From Ureibacillus acetophenoni (GTDB taxonomy: Bacteria > Bacillota > Bacilli > Bacillales_A > Planococcaceae), in contig NZ_OBQC01000005.1 of assembly GCF_900220965.1 (NCBI RefSeq), forward strand, positions 124,001 through 188,000: a stretch of 64,000 nucleotides of DNA. The letters run 5' to 3'. Positions within the stretch are counted from its first letter, which is position 1; each line of letters opens with the position of its first letter. Below are positions 37,225 to 47,687 of this stretch, one piece after another. A program made the translations under genes and the position numbers. The notes below the pieces were generated by a model that worked only from the letters and a program-made list of their open reading frames with translations, was not told the DNA's origin and made no database searches.

Positions 37225-38586
37225 TTATACACTTGTACCTTCAGTTAGTTTTAATTCTAACTCTACTATTTTCCCTTGACGATACACCTTTAACATTAAT
37301 GTATCACCAATATCAGTTTCGTTATATAAGTGTTGTCTTAAATCGATAGAGTTCTCAATTTTTTCTCCATCCATTTCAACAATAACATCATATTGTTGAA
37401 CTCCTGCTTTATCTGCAGGTGAGCCTTTAACAACTTCAGAAACAACAACACCTGTAGTCACTTCTTCTGGTAGTTTTAATGTTTGTTGTTGATAAAAGGC
37501 TGGTACTTCTGTTAAATCTAAAAGTCCAATACCCATTGTTGGTCTTCTAACTTCACCATTTACCTCAAGCTCTTGGATAATAGGGATTACTGAGTTAATT
37601 GGAATAGCAAAACCTAATCCTTCAACTGTAGATTCGGCAATTTTCATAGAGTTAATACCAATTAAATCACCGGCAATATTAATCAATGCTCCTCCACTAT
37701 TCCCTGGATTGATCGCTGCATCTGTTTGTAAAACTTCTGTCTCCCAATCTTGCACACCATCTGCATTTAAATCCACAGGTACCGCGCGATCTTTACCAGA
37801 AACTACTCCTGTTGTTACAGAACCATAGAAATCTAATCCAAGTGGATTTCCAATCGCAATGACTGTTTCACCCTGTTTTAATACATCAGAGTCACCAAAC
37901 TCAGCAACTGTATCGACATTTTCGCTACTAATTGATACAACCGCTAAGTCTGTCCAAATGTCGCTACCAACAAGTGTTGCCTCTTCTTTCATACCATCAG
38001 CCAATGTGACTTCCAATTGTTTTGCTTTTTCTACAACGTGATAGTTTGTAATGATAAAAGCCTTATCTCCATCCACTTTATAGATAACTCCTGAACCACT
38101 TCCCGCTTCTCGTTCCATAGAGCGTTGATTCCAGAAGTCTGTAATTTCTTGAATATTAGTAATTCCAACGACTGCATCCGAAACCTTTTCAACAGCAGAT
38201 GTAATATCCGTTGTTACTTCAGTTGCTGTTTGTTCAATAGGCGTGATTGGTTCGTTATTAGCATTCGACGATCCATTAGGTAGTTGGCCAACCATGGAAG
38301 GTAGTAATAACCACATTATTAATGCGCCAACGATAACCCCTGCTAATCCACTGATAAAATATCCACCCTTTTTTGTTCCTTTTCTATTCTCTCTTCTTTT
38401 ACTTTCTTCTTCTTCCCTTCTTAACCGTTCTTGTAAGGGAGATAATTCTGGACTTGAAGAATATTGTATGTTACTGCTATAGGAGTTCGTCGAATTAAAT
38501 GAATTATTTTGATTGAATTGATCATTTGAGAAATCTCGTTCATTATTGTTTTTATTTTCATTTTCGTTGTTATAACTCATATCCAT
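37225..38586 (-). CDS. htrC: HtrA-like membrane serine protease
   Basis: Envelope quality-control protease of the S1C family. Residues 1-73 are cytoplasmic and Asn/Ser/Glu-rich, with one membrane helix at about 74-96. The trypsin-like domain has His in TNYHVVEKA, Asp in TDLAVVS and Ser in GNSGGALIN. A PDZ domain occupies about 355-445. The start may be the ATG at 38586 or 38580; both share the same purine-rich ribosome site. It lies after the wal operon as in B. subtilis, but a 364-bp gap with its own hairpins and a terminator separates it from walJ. Confidence 0.93.
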   Translation of the reverse strand: MDMSYNNENENKNNNERDFSNDQFNQNNSFNSTNSYSSNIQYSSSPELSPLQERLRREEEESKRRENRKGTKKGGYFISGLAGVIVGALIMWLLLPSMVGQLPNGSSNANNEPITPIEQTATEVTTDITSAVEKVSDAVVGITNIQEITDFWNQRSMEREAGSGSGVIYKVDGDKAFIITNYHVVEKAKQLEVTLADGMKEEATLVGSDIWTDLAVVSISSENVDTVAEFGDSDVLKQGETVIAIGNPLGLDFYGSVTTGVVSGKDRAVPVDLNADGVQDWETEVLQTDAAINPGNSGGALINIAGDLIGINSMKIAESTVEGLGFAIPINSVIPIIQELEVNGEVRRPTMGIGLLDLTEVPAFYQQQTLKLPEEVTTGVVVSEVVKGSPADKAGVQQYDVIVEMDGEKIENSIDLRQHLYNETDIGDTLMLKVYRQGKIVELELKLTEGTSV

Positions 38587-38691
38587 TCATCCTTTCCTTT
38601 CTTCTGTCATTATGATACAAATTGAACATTAAAATTACATGAAAATAAAATAAAACTTAGAAAAACACACCTCGACCCAAATTTAATGAAC

Positions 38692-38796
38692 AAAGCCTAA
38701 GAGCGCCACGTCCTGTGGCAACGGCTTTGCATCTGTCGCTTCTCTTTCGATGCAGTAAAAGAGCTGTGACCAACATCGTGTTGGCCTGAGGTGATG
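38692..38796. repeat. Compound multi-hairpin element upstream of htrC
   Basis: Three adjacent stems. (1) AAAGCC/GGCTTT (38692-38697 with 38723-38728) enclosing GCCAC/GTGGC around loop GTCCT (38705-38719). (2) TGCATC/GATGCA at 38728-38754 around TGTCGCTTCTCTTTC. (3) CCAAC/GTTGG around ATCGT at 38770-38784. Stem 2 has the same core as hairpins in the purA ladder at 48.1-48.4 kb. No reading frame explains it. It could be a dispersed repeat or a structured RNA in the htrC leader. The remaining bases of the 38587-38950 gap hold only the walJ terminator. Confidence 0.6.
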
Positions 38797-38851
38797 TCTT
38801 TTCTTATGCGGATTACCTTAGAACTTATATTAACTTATCCGCCAAAATAAA

Positions 38852-38878
38852 AAGAACTTTGCAGACCACAAAGTTCTT
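38852..38878 (-). terminator. Terminator of the wal operon
   Basis: Stem AAGAACTTTG/CAAAGTTCTT with a 7-nt loop, T-rich on the minus strand, downstream of walJ. Confidence 0.85.
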
Positions 38879-38950
38879 ACTAGCTTATTAATTTAATTAT
38901 CTATATATCATTACCTTTAATGGCTGTATTCAGAACCCTAGGTAATACAA

Positions 38951-39739
38951 CTATACAGTTACTAACAATGTAGGTTCCTCAGCATCAGTATCGTGTAAAT
39001 GTACGTATTCCCCTGTGATAATGCCACATGATTGTAGTGTTTGCGTAACACTCATTCGAGCTAAATCTTTCATATTATTATCTCTACTTAAATGCGATAG
39101 ATATATTTGTGTCGGCTTTTCAAATACAACTTCACTCATCGCTATCGCTGCATCTTCGTTGGAAACATGTCCAACATCGCTTAAGATTCGACGTTTAATA
39201 GACCAAGGATAACGGCCCATTTGAAGCATTCCTATATCATGGTTACTTTCAAACACAAATGAATCAGCACCACGAATAATACCTTTCATTCGATCACTGA
39301 CATAACCTGTATCAGTAATAACCACTAATTTACGGTCATTTTCATGAAATACATAAAACATTGGATCAATCGCATCGTGTGAAACTGCAAATGATTCAAT
39401 ACTTAACGAACCAAATGATTGCACAGATTCCATATTAAATATGAATTTTTGATCGTCAGGAATTTTGCCAATATGATCTTCCATTGCTAGCCATGTTTTT
39501 TCATTTGCATAAATAGGAACTTGATATTTACGGGCAACTACGCCGAGCCCCTTAATGTGATCACTATGCTCATGAGTAACTAGGATTCCAGACAATTTTT
39601 TCATATCTCGATCAATTTTAGCAAATAGTTGCTCCATTTTTTTGCCGCTTAAGCCTACATCTACTAGAAATGCATGTTCATCATTTTCTACATAGATTGC
39701 ATTTCCAGAACTGCCACTTGCTAAAACACTAAAACGCAT
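38951..39739 (-). CDS. walJ: WalJ, MBL-fold exonuclease-like hydrolase
   Basis: A 262-residue metallo-beta-lactamase-fold protein (YycJ). Metal motif [10 protein letters not shown], Asp in ITDTGYVSD, and C-terminal LSHLSRDNN. YycJ/WalJ has been linked to DNA metabolism and cell division coordination. Last gene of the wal operon, 11 bp after walI. Confidence 0.95.
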   Translation of the reverse strand: MRFSVLASGSSGNAIYVENDEHAFLVDVGLSGKKMEQLFAKIDRDMKKLSGILVTHEHSDHIKGLGVVARKYQVPIYANEKTWLAMEDHIGKIPDDQKFIFNMESVQSFGSLSIESFAVSHDAIDPMFYVFHENDRKLVVITDTGYVSDRMKGIIRGADSFVFESNHDIGMLQMGRYPWSIKRRILSDVGHVSNEDAAIAMSEVVFEKPTQIYLSHLSRDNNMKDLARMSVTQTLQSCGIITGEYVHLHDTDAEEPTLLVTV

Positions 39740-39750
39740 ACTATTACTCC

Positions 39751-40572
39751 CTATTCTTCATCATCTTCTACTTTTGTTTGATCTAATTGTAGTTCAATTA
39801 CTTTTCCTTCAACGGCATTGACGAAATACTCCTCTTCCTTGTCATTTTTTGTTTTTACGCGGATTTCCCAAGTTGGTACTAAAACTTGAGTTTGAGTATA
39901 TTGTACAAGTGTTGAATATCCTAGCTTTACTTGTGTAATGGATGAATCTTGTTTTAACAAGTTTTTAGAATAAAGTAATTGGATTACCTGAATTGGTGAC
40001 CATAATTCCTCTAGCTCTTCATTCTCTACTAAATCAATAAATAAGGTTTGTTCATATTTAAATATCTCATTGCCAGTATTCAAATAGAGTTTGACCATAC
40101 CATGATTATTGTAATAAATCGTTCGATTATTGGTCCGTTGAAAAAATGTAACTGTTTGATTTACCTCATCTACATCCCATAACATATAAGAAGGACTATC
40201 GATAATATTTGTTTGTAAAAATTCAACATAGTTTGAAGGATTATTAATATCTTCTATTGCTATAGGATCCTTTAAATTTACAATAATTTTTGTATCATTT
40301 TCAATCGTTACTTCATTATTATTAAGAATTTGCAAATCTTCTTCTGTAAAGTGCTTTACACTACCATACAAATAAGGTGCTGTTTCTATATTTGGTAATT
40401 CTGCATAAGTAATATTATCATCTTTTAATCTTGCTTCAATTGTTTTTTCACCTAATACCTCTACTTTTTGCGCTTCAGTATATCGGTTTAAGTAAAGTGA
40501 ATATAGGAATATGTCCAATATAAGGAAGACTATGATGAATATTGACTTTGATTTACTCCAATCCATATTCAT
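39751..40572 (-). CDS. walI: WalI, regulator of WalK
   Basis: YycI: N-terminal membrane helix (about 8-26, [18 protein letters not shown]) and an extracytoplasmic YycI domain. With WalH it modulates the WalK kinase at the membrane. Its start overlaps the end of walH by 20 bp, so the two are translationally coupled. Confidence 0.93.
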   Translation of the reverse strand: MNMDWSKSKSIFIIVFLILDIFLYSLYLNRYTEAQKVEVLGEKTIEARLKDDNITYAELPNIETAPYLYGSVKHFTEEDLQILNNNEVTIENDTKIIVNLKDPIAIEDINNPSNYVEFLQTNIIDSPSYMLWDVDEVNQTVTFFQRTNNRTIYYNNHGMVKLYLNTGNEIFKYEQTLFIDLVENEELEELWSPIQVIQLLYSKNLLKQDSSITQVKLGYSTLVQYTQTQVLVPTWEIRVKTKNDKEEEYFVNAVEGKVIELQLDQTKVEDDEE

Positions 40573-41881
40573 CCCCTCCTAATATTTCCGATGTTAAACC
40601 AATCCAGTTTTCGTTAATGATTGCAAACCATCTTGGTTCAAGGGTATATCCACTTTCATTTAGTTGAGAGAAGTAATAGCCTATATATAACTCATCAATA
40701 CTTTCCAACTTTAAATTTTTAGATCGCTTTATTTTTTCGATCATTTCAAGCCCTGAAGGAAGTATAACGATATTTTTCTCTGAAGGAATATTCGTATCTA
40801 AAAAGTAATACGGTCTTCGGTATCGGAATATTTGGTCATCCCCCCATGTAGTGGAGATTTTAGTAGAAGTAATACTACTAAAAACCGGGAGACCTTGTAA
40901 GTAAAGCTGGTACTCAGCAATATGTCTTGTATTATTCATACTTTTAAATCGATAGTTTCCTGTAAATCCACCATGGTCATTAATAAACTCAAAGCTATCT
41001 AGAAGTAGTTTAGTGTTAGGTATTTCACCAACACTTTCAGAAGATGGATTCACATAGTTTAAAACTTTGCTATTCGTATCAATCGTCATGAAGGCCATAC
41101 CATCTAGATACTTTTCAGTCGAAGTACTGTCTATGCTTCTTTGGACAATACTAGGTTCAATAAACAATATATCTTTAAAGGTATTAGGTGAAACTTCACC
41201 AATTGTATAAGTTAAGTTTTTTATTTCAGTAGGATCTTCCGGTACATACAAGGATAGCGAATTTCCACGTCCAATTTCATGATACACTCCTAAACTTGTT
41301 GCTGGATTAATAAATGTATCAAGGAAATGATTAGAATCTACCGATATAGTTGTACTATAATGAGTTCCATTTTTGCTATTAACAAAATCAATTGTAAGTT
41401 TGTTTTCTAATTGTAACGAGCTCCAATCAATAATTAGGCGGTTAAAAGTAGCTTCAGGAAGTTCATGCTGTGTATGGAACAGAACTGAATTCATAATCCT
41501 AATCGGAATCTCGGCATCATAAAAAAGAGTAATTCGTTGATCTTCATTCGTTAAGCTATTCACTTTTTGCTCAGTTAAATTCCCTTGTATAAATCTTACT
41601 TCAGATAATTTCCAACCCGTTAGATTTGATAAAACTTGTTCAATTCTTAAAGAATTTATAGTACCTCGGAACTCTCCATTATCTTTATATAGAATTCGAA
41701 ATGGTTTGATGACATCGGACATGGCCTTTTCTGATCCAATACTTATCTGATTAACACTCGTTTCATCGATTGTTTGTAAATTCGGAGTGTAATTCCAAAT
41801 TGAAAAAGTTAAAACTAGGCTTAATAGGACTAAGAATGTTAAAACAATTGATTTTACTAGTTCAACAAGTTTCAATCCCAT
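40553..41881 (-). CDS. walH: WalH, regulator of WalK
   Basis: YycH: one N-terminal membrane helix (about 8-28) followed by about 410 extracytoplasmic residues. It controls WalK activity together with WalI. The N-terminus overlaps walK by 10 bp. Sequence is diverged, as usual for this family, and identity rests mainly on position and layout. Confidence 0.92.
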   Translation of the reverse strand: MGLKLVELVKSIVLTFLVLLSLVLTFSIWNYTPNLQTIDETSVNQISIGSEKAMSDVIKPFRILYKDNGEFRGTINSLRIEQVLSNLTGWKLSEVRFIQGNLTEQKVNSLTNEDQRITLFYDAEIPIRIMNSVLFHTQHELPEATFNRLIIDWSSLQLENKLTIDFVNSKNGTHYSTTISVDSNHFLDTFINPATSLGVYHEIGRGNSLSLYVPEDPTEIKNLTYTIGEVSPNTFKDILFIEPSIVQRSIDSTSTEKYLDGMAFMTIDTNSKVLNYVNPSSESVGEIPNTKLLLDSFEFINDHGGFTGNYRFKSMNNTRHIAEYQLYLQGLPVFSSITSTKISTTWGDDQIFRYRRPYYFLDTNIPSEKNIVILPSGLEMIEKIKRSKNLKLESIDELYIGYYFSQLNESGYTLEPRWFAIINENWIGLTSEILGGDEYGLE

Positions 41882-43713
41882 TCACCCGCCTCATCTAATT
41901 CATACGGCAATGTGAAGAAAATAGTAGTACCAACACCTTCCTCACTTTCTGCCCAAATGTTTCCTCCGTGAGCTTCGATCATTTCTTTCGCAATTGCTAA
42001 TCCTAATCCTGTTCCACCCATTGACCGAGCTCTTGCACGATCAACTCGATAGAATCGGTCGAAAATTCTTCCCACATTTTCTTTAGGTATACCCATTCCA
42101 TCATCTGAGATCATTACTTTTAATAGGTTTTCTTGTACAGTAACACCAAATCGAATATTTCCACCATCTGGGGAATACTTCATGGCATTCGAAATAATGT
42201 TGTCAATTACTTGCGTTAATTTATCTGTATCTATTTCTACAAAATAGGATTCTTCAGGTAAGTACCTCTTAAATTCTACCTTTTGTGATTTAGACATTTC
42301 AAAACGGTCAATTATACGATTAAAGAATTTATTAAATTCAACAAATTCCTTGTTTAATGTGTATTCTCGGCTATCCATTTTCGATAATTGCAATAAATCA
42401 TTTACAAGTCTGATCATTCGTTCTGTTTCTGTTTGAGTAACATTTAAGAATGTAGGTGCAATTTGTTCATCTTTCCAAGCACCATCAGCTAAAGCTTCTA
42501 AATAACTTCGCATAGTAGTAAGTGGCGTACGTAATTCGTGAGAAACATTTGATACAAACTCACGTCTTTCCATTTCGATCTTTTCTTGCTCTGTTATATC
42601 ATGTAATACGGTAATCAGTCCGTTTACAAACCCTGTTTCTTTTTGAATTACAGAGAAGTTTGCACGTAAAATTAGACGATGCTCAAACGTACTGATATCT
42701 AAATTGACTGATTCCTTTGTATTTATTAGATCTTCAAAGCTATATTCTTTTTCTAAACCAAGGACTGAAGCGATTGGGCGATTCAATGTTGTATCCCTGG
42801 AGATTTTTAAAAAACTTAAAGCAGGATCATTAATTAAAATGACTCTTCCTTTTCTATCGGTAGCGATTACCCCATCCGTCATATTCGTTAGTACAGAAGC
42901 AAGTTTTCTTCTTTCAGCTTCCGTAGTAGATTGAGCTTCTTGAAGACGGTTTGTTAAATGGTTAAATGCAATAGCTAATTGGCCAATTTCATCATCACCA
43001 TATACTCGAACTTTTCTTGAAAAGTTCCCTCTAGACATTGCTTGAGCTTGTTTTCTCATATCTGAAATTGGTCCAGTTATTGTTCTAGCAATTAGAATTC
43101 CTAGAATGATTGTTATGACTAAAGAAATTGCTGTCCCAACTGCAAAAATACGGTTAATATCATTTACTTGGTCAAAGACATTTTCTATATTTGACTCAAT
43201 ATAAATTGTTCCAATAATTTTACCATTTGGCCCAACCGAATCAAATATTGGTGTAGCTAATATCCATACTCGCTTTTTTGTTTCTGCATCGAGTGCAATT
43301 TTATCAATTTCAGTCTTTGCCGCTATGGATTGGTTAACAATTTCATGATTTCCCCGTTGCCCTACAATTGACTGGTTGCTAATATCAGAAGTTGCTAAAA
43401 CTTTATTCCGATCATCGATGACACGGATCTCATTAATATCCCCTGTTGCAAATTCACGGATAATAGGATATAGACTTTGCTGAATTGTAGGAGAAACTTC
43501 AGGATCCCTATCCTTTTTTAACATTTCTTTGCGAATACTATATTGAACAAGATCGATTCGTTGAATAATAGAGTCACGAAAATTATCTTTTAAGTTTTCC
43601 TCCAATTTTTGCGAAAAATAAAGACCAATGATTTGTAAAGCGATAATAATTAAAAGTACATATATTAGTACGAGCTTTACATGAATTGATTTAAAGAAGC
43701 TTACTTTTTGCAT
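41872..43713 (-). CDS. walK: WalK sensor histidine kinase
   Basis: Essential cell-wall sensor kinase. TM1 about 13-33, an extracytoplasmic PAS-like domain, TM2 about 184-204, HAMP, a cytoplasmic PAS (GVIATDRKGRVILIND), HisKA with SHELRTPLTT, and HATPase with NIISNAMKYSPDGG, DDGMGIP and GGTGLGLAI. Length 613 is normal. Phosphorylates WalR, encoded 5 bp upstream. Confidence 0.97.
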   Translation of the reverse strand: MQKVSFFKSIHVKLVLIYVLLIIIALQIIGLYFSQKLEENLKDNFRDSIIQRIDLVQYSIRKEMLKKDRDPEVSPTIQQSLYPIIREFATGDINEIRVIDDRNKVLATSDISNQSIVGQRGNHEIVNQSIAAKTEIDKIALDAETKKRVWILATPIFDSVGPNGKIIGTIYIESNIENVFDQVNDINRIFAVGTAISLVITIILGILIARTITGPISDMRKQAQAMSRGNFSRKVRVYGDDEIGQLAIAFNHLTNRLQEAQSTTEAERRKLASVLTNMTDGVIATDRKGRVILINDPALSFLKISRDTTLNRPIASVLGLEKEYSFEDLINTKESVNLDISTFEHRLILRANFSVIQKETGFVNGLITVLHDITEQEKIEMERREFVSNVSHELRTPLTTMRSYLEALADGAWKDEQIAPTFLNVTQTETERMIRLVNDLLQLSKMDSREYTLNKEFVEFNKFFNRIIDRFEMSKSQKVEFKRYLPEESYFVEIDTDKLTQVIDNIISNAMKYSPDGGNIRFGVTVQENLLKVMISDDGMGIPKENVGRIFDRFYRVDRARARSMGGTGLGLAIAKEMIEAHGGNIWAESEEGVGTTIFFTLPYELDEAGEWD

Positions 43714-43718
43714 TTATA

Positions 43719-44429
43719 TTACTCCTGCTCAGGATTTCGCAAATAATAACCTACACCTCGACGCGTAACAATCCAGTTTGGATGACTTGGATTATCCTCA
43801 ATTTTTTCACGTAATCTGCGGACAGTAACGTCTACAGTTCGAACATCACCAAAATAATCATAGCCCCATACTGTTTGTAGTAAATGTTCACGCGTCATTA
43901 CTTGTCCGATATGTTTTGCTAAATAGTGAATCAGTTCAAATTCACGATGAGTAAGTTCAATTGCTTCCCCACGTTTTAATACTAAATATGCATCCGGTTG
44001 AATGACTAATGAGCCTACTTCAATTTCATTTGACTCTTCTTTTACATCTTGTGCTGTTGTGTTTACTTGAAGACGGCGCATATTCGCTTTCACACGTGCA
44101 ATTAATTCACGAGTACTAAATGGCTTAGTAACATAATCATCTGCGCCCATTTCAAGACCTAAAACCTTATCTATCTCTGATCCCTTAGCCGTCAGCATAA
44201 TAATAGGAAAGTTATACTTTTTACGAATTTCACGACATACTTCCATTCCATCCCTTTTAGGAAGCATTATATCTAATAACATTAAATCTGGTTGAGACTC
44301 TTCTACTTTCTGTAACGCCTCATCGCCATCATAAGCACATATTACCTGATAACCTTCTTTAATAAGATTAAACTGTAATATATCTGCAATCGGCTTTTCA
44401 TCATCTACAACTAAAATTGTTTTCGTCAT
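43719..44429 (-). CDS. walR: WalR response regulator
   Basis: OmpR-type regulator of cell-wall hydrolase genes. Receiver domain with acidic pair DDE, phosphoacceptor Asp in [11 protein letters not shown], Lys in TKPFS; C-terminal winged helix with [19 protein letters not shown]. The ATG at 44429 is 7 nt behind AAAGGAG; an ATG two codons upstream is too close to it. 236 residues. First gene of the wal operon. Confidence 0.97.
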   Translation of the reverse strand: MTKTILVVDDEKPIADILQFNLIKEGYQVICAYDGDEALQKVEESQPDLMLLDIMLPKRDGMEVCREIRKKYNFPIIMLTAKGSEIDKVLGLEMGADDYVTKPFSTRELIARVKANMRRLQVNTTAQDVKEESNEIEVGSLVIQPDAYLVLKRGEAIELTHREFELIHYLAKHIGQVMTREHLLQTVWGYDYFGDVRTVDVTVRRLREKIEDNPSHPNWIVTRRGVGYYLRNPEQE

Positions 44430-44845
44430 ATTCATTCTCCTTTGTATTCTTTTTATCTATATATTCAAATTCCTTATTTTTCATTAAAACATTAATAAAT
44501 TAGCCTTAGTTAAATTGTGGACTTGTGATCTTCTACCTGCCCAATCAAACTATAGCATTTTTAATAAACTAAATTTTACATTCTATTGCAATGAGTTAGC
44601 AAATATAGAAATGTACGATGCATGAAGTTAAAAAACTTCTCATATTATTATATCAGACAATATATAATTATTTTCTGGGAAATAATCCATCTAAATAGTA
44701 AGTTTATACTTTAACCATATCTTATCATCAGCAAAATACATTTGGGAAATATTATCCCTAACGCAATGAAATATGTCACAATAACATTTCACGAAACGAA
44801 ATAACTCATGTGATTTCAATAATATTGACCCTTATATAAATAAAA
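44430..44845. other. Intergenic region upstream of walR
   Basis: About 415 bp, very AT-rich, no gene. It must hold the walR promoter; TATAAT-like sequences occur on the minus strand near 44640-44670 but no convincing -35 partner was found. Confidence 0.5.
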
Positions 44846-44870
44846 GACAGTTCTAATAATACGAACTGTC
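44846..44870 (-). terminator. Terminator of the M23 peptidase gene
   Basis: Stem GACAGTTC/GAACTGTC with a 9-nt loop and TTTTATTTAT on the minus strand. Confidence 0.85.
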
Positions 44871-44887
44871 CATGAACTTCAAAGTTA

Positions 44888-46363
44888 TTAAAAATATGAT
44901 AGTGGGTTAACAATTGATCCGTTTTTATGAACTTCAAAATGTAAGTGAGTACCTGTTGAGTTACCAGTTGAACCCATAATTCCAATAACAGAACCTTTAG
45001 GTACAATTTGCCCTACTTTTACATCAATTCTTGATAGATGTGCATATAAAGTTTTATAGCCATTATTATGGTTAATGATAATACGATATCCGTATGAACC
45101 GTCCCAACCTGCAGCAGTAACAACACCATTATCAGATGCTTTTATGTTGTAGTTTGAAGGTCCAGCTATATCAATTCCTCTATGATATGCACCCCAGCGA
45201 GAGCCCATATTACTAGAAACGTAGCCTCCAGCAGCTGGCCAAGAAAAATCACCTGTTCCACGAGATGACATTACCTTCGTTCCGACTTTAACAATGTTAT
45301 TAACAGGTTCTTTAATAATGACTTCATTTGTCACTGTTTTTTCTGTTACTTTACCGTTTACTTCAGTAATTAAATAGGCAGATTGTTTTTCACCTGGAAC
45401 ACCTTCCTGTTTAACTACTTTTTCACCTTTATACATTGTCTTGTCTTCTTCAATGATTTTCTCATAGTCTATTTTTTCATTTAGTAATTTTTCTTGAACA
45501 ACTTGAACATTAACTAATGGTTTTTCAACCGTCACATTAATTTGTTGACCGATTTGTAAAAGTGAATCTTCCGTCAAACCGGGATTTAACGCTAACAATT
45601 CAGCAGTTTTTAAATTATGCTTCACCGCAATGCCACCAAGAACATCTCCTGCTTGAACAGAATATAATTCTTTTTCTAATGTACCAGTTTGTAAAAATTG
45701 AACAGCTTTTTCAGGTGTTAATATTTTGCTTGGTACTACTTCTGCTTCAGTTCCTGAAACTGCTTCCATTTTAATATCTAGTACTCTAGTTTGGCCAACT
45801 TGTAAAGCTGGTAATTGTTCACCTGATTGTTTGTTAGCTTCTAACTGTTTCAGTTGTTCTTCTGTAACAAATTGAAGTTTAAGTAACTGGATTGTTTTTT
45901 CATAATCCTCTTTATCTTTTAAATAAACAACAGGTTTACCATCAACACTTAAAGCATACGCTTCAGCTTTTGCTACTAAATGTTCTTTTACAGCTGATAT
46001 TACTTCTTCATCGTTCGTCTTATATGAAAATACTTGCTCTGGAATGATAGAAATACTAGATTTTGCATCCACAGAGAATTCAGTATATTTTGATTTCGCT
46101 TCTTTTTCTTTTTCCTCGATAATCTCTTCAACAGTATCAGCATTTGAAACTGCTCCAACATAATTATCTGCTAAGTAAATATGATATACCTTATCTAGTG
46201 AGCCATGATCTTCTGAACCTTTAGCAAAAGCTAAATTGAATGTCACACTTGATAATAGAATTGCACTTATAGTTGCGGTTTTTATTAAACCCTTATGATT
46301 TTGTAAAAGACTAGTTGTTTGTTGCTTTGCAAAGTCTCTTTTTTTGTTCCACTTCGAACTCAT
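44888..46363 (-). CDS. Secreted M23 peptidase with LysM and G5 domains
   Basis: Peptidoglycan endopeptidase of 491 residues. A signal or anchor helix at about 27-47, an N-terminal region of about 180 residues, a LysM domain (YSVQAGDVLGGIAVKHNLK, about 235-280), a G5 domain (about 285-362) and a C-terminal M23 domain. Zinc site: HRGIDIA and THLHFEVH, with the catalytic YAHLSR His. No missing residues seen. Its place between purA and wal and a WalR-like box upstream suggest a WalRK-controlled wall hydrolase. Confidence 0.9.
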   Translation of the reverse strand: MSSKWNKKRDFAKQQTTSLLQNHKGLIKTATISAILLSSVTFNLAFAKGSEDHGSLDKVYHIYLADNYVGAVSNADTVEEIIEEKEKEAKSKYTEFSVDAKSSISIIPEQVFSYKTNDEEVISAVKEHLVAKAEAYALSVDGKPVVYLKDKEDYEKTIQLLKLQFVTEEQLKQLEANKQSGEQLPALQVGQTRVLDIKMEAVSGTEAEVVPSKILTPEKAVQFLQTGTLEKELYSVQAGDVLGGIAVKHNLKTAELLALNPGLTEDSLLQIGQQINVTVEKPLVNVQVVQEKLLNEKIDYEKIIEEDKTMYKGEKVVKQEGVPGEKQSAYLITEVNGKVTEKTVTNEVIIKEPVNNIVKVGTKVMSSRGTGDFSWPAAGGYVSSNMGSRWGAYHRGIDIAGPSNYNIKASDNGVVTAAGWDGSYGYRIIINHNNGYKTLYAHLSRIDVKVGQIVPKGSVIGIMGSTGNSTGTHLHFEVHKNGSIVNPLSYF

Positions 46364-46460
46364 AATAAAGCCCCTTCCAAAGTCCGCTAAATATAAAAAT
46401 GGTTATATCTACCATGTATATTTTCTCACTTCTAAACTGTACCATAATCCCAAAAAGAGT

Positions 46461-46489
46461 TGTATAGTTTGAGCCTTTTGTAACGTAAA
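46461..46489 (-). promoter_or_regulatory. Candidate promoter of the M23 peptidase gene
   Basis: On the minus strand, TTTACG, 17-bp spacer, TATACA, about 95 bp before the start codon. Moderate match only. Confidence 0.35.
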
Positions 46490-46495
46490 TGTATT
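46479..46495 (+). promoter_or_regulatory. WalR-box-like site
   Basis: TGTAAC-GTAAA-TGTATT fits the WalR consensus TGTWAH-N5-TGTWAH with one mismatch and overlaps the -35 of the candidate promoter. The remainder of 46364-46844 holds only this and the next terminator. Confidence 0.35.
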
Positions 46496-46750
46496 ATTTG
46501 CTTATTTTTTGTTACAAAATTAAAGGATTATACTAGTTTGAAATCTTATATTAGAAACTATTATTTTTCTATACTTCACATTCTATTGTTAATAAGTAGA
46601 CTATAAGAGTGTTGTTTAGGATTATTTAATAGAAGGGGTAATATTGTTGGCAAATAATTTAGTGAGGAGTCGTATTTGATGGTATGCTAGACTGCTTTTA
46701 AATCTCAAGATAAGGAAAATCCTACTAGATGAACAAAAAGACAAAATTAA

Positions 46751-46793
46751 AAAGTGCAAGACCTTGTACACTATCGTATACTAGTCTGCACTT
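46751..46793 (-). terminator. Terminator of the GDPD gene
   Basis: AAGTGCAAGAC pairs with GTCTGCACTT (one bulge) around a 21-nt loop, followed by CTTTTTAATTTT on the minus strand. Confidence 0.65.
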
Positions 46794-46844
46794 CTATACA
46801 TAAATAGATATTTTGATCAAAGACAGATCCATTTTATTCCCTCT

Positions 46845-47687
46845 CTACTTTTGTACAATTAAATTTACATAGTCAGGATAGTCAGTAATTATTCCGTCCA
46901 CTCCAAGACTATAAAGCCTTCCTGCTTCGGATTGATCTCTAACCGTGTAGGCATACATTGTCATATTTGTAAGATGTACTAGTTCCACTAGCTCCGCAGT
47001 AACTATATTAAAACTAGGATTAAAATAGTCTGCATAAGTAGCGAATTCTTCTAGTTGCTGGCTCGAAATCCTTCTCCAATCTTTCCCAACTAACACTCCG
47101 TGAGGTATTTCAGGTAGTAATTCTTTAGACCTTTTTATGGATTCATGATTAAAAGACTGAATAATGATTTCGATACTGTCTGGTTTCACCAATTTATGTT
47201 CCTTTAACACATTAGCAACTTGTTCTTCAATCCCTGGATAAAGCTCGGGATACTTTAACTCTATTAATATATTTATTTTGCCACCGAATTCACCCAAAAA
47301 CTCATTAAGTGTAGGAATTGTTTCACCTGTAAATTCTTCCCCAAACCAACTTCCAGCATCTAATAATTTTAACTCTTTTAATGTATAGTCGGAAACTTTC
47401 CCTTTCCCATTTGTTGTCCGATTCAAAGTGCGATCATGTATAATGATTGGAATACTGTCTTTAGACATTTGAACATCAATTTCAATATAATCGGCTCCCA
47501 TCTCGACCCCTTTTGTAAAGGCGGGCATCGTATTTTCAGGTGCATAAGCTGAAGCTCCGCGATGGGCGATACTCGTTAAATACCCATTCCTTTCTTTTGG
47601 TACATATTCTTCAGCATAAGATAAAACCGATGCGGATATAGGGATAAATAAGGCTGCTAAAATGATGATTGTTATTGCTCGTCTCAA
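46845..47687 (-). CDS. Secreted glycerophosphodiester phosphodiesterase
   Basis: A 280-residue GDPD-family enzyme that hydrolyses glycerophosphodiesters to glycerol-3-phosphate and alcohol. Signal peptide about 1-25; catalytic HRGASAYAPENT and HDRTLNRTT, metal residues in YIEIDVQMSKD. It may act on teichoic-acid or lipid breakdown products outside the cell. The start ATG follows AAAGGAGTG. Monocistronic. Confidence 0.93.
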   Translation of the reverse strand: MRRAITIIILAALFIPISASVLSYAEEYVPKERNGYLTSIAHRGASAYAPENTMPAFTKGVEMGADYIEIDVQMSKDSIPIIIHDRTLNRTTNGKGKVSDYTLKELKLLDAGSWFGEEFTGETIPTLNEFLGEFGGKINILIELKYPELYPGIEEQVANVLKEHKLVKPDSIEIIIQSFNHESIKRSKELLPEIPHGVLVGKDWRRISSQQLEEFATYADYFNPSFNIVTAELVELVHLTNMTMYAYTVRDQSEAGRLYSLGVDGIITDYPDYVNLIVQK

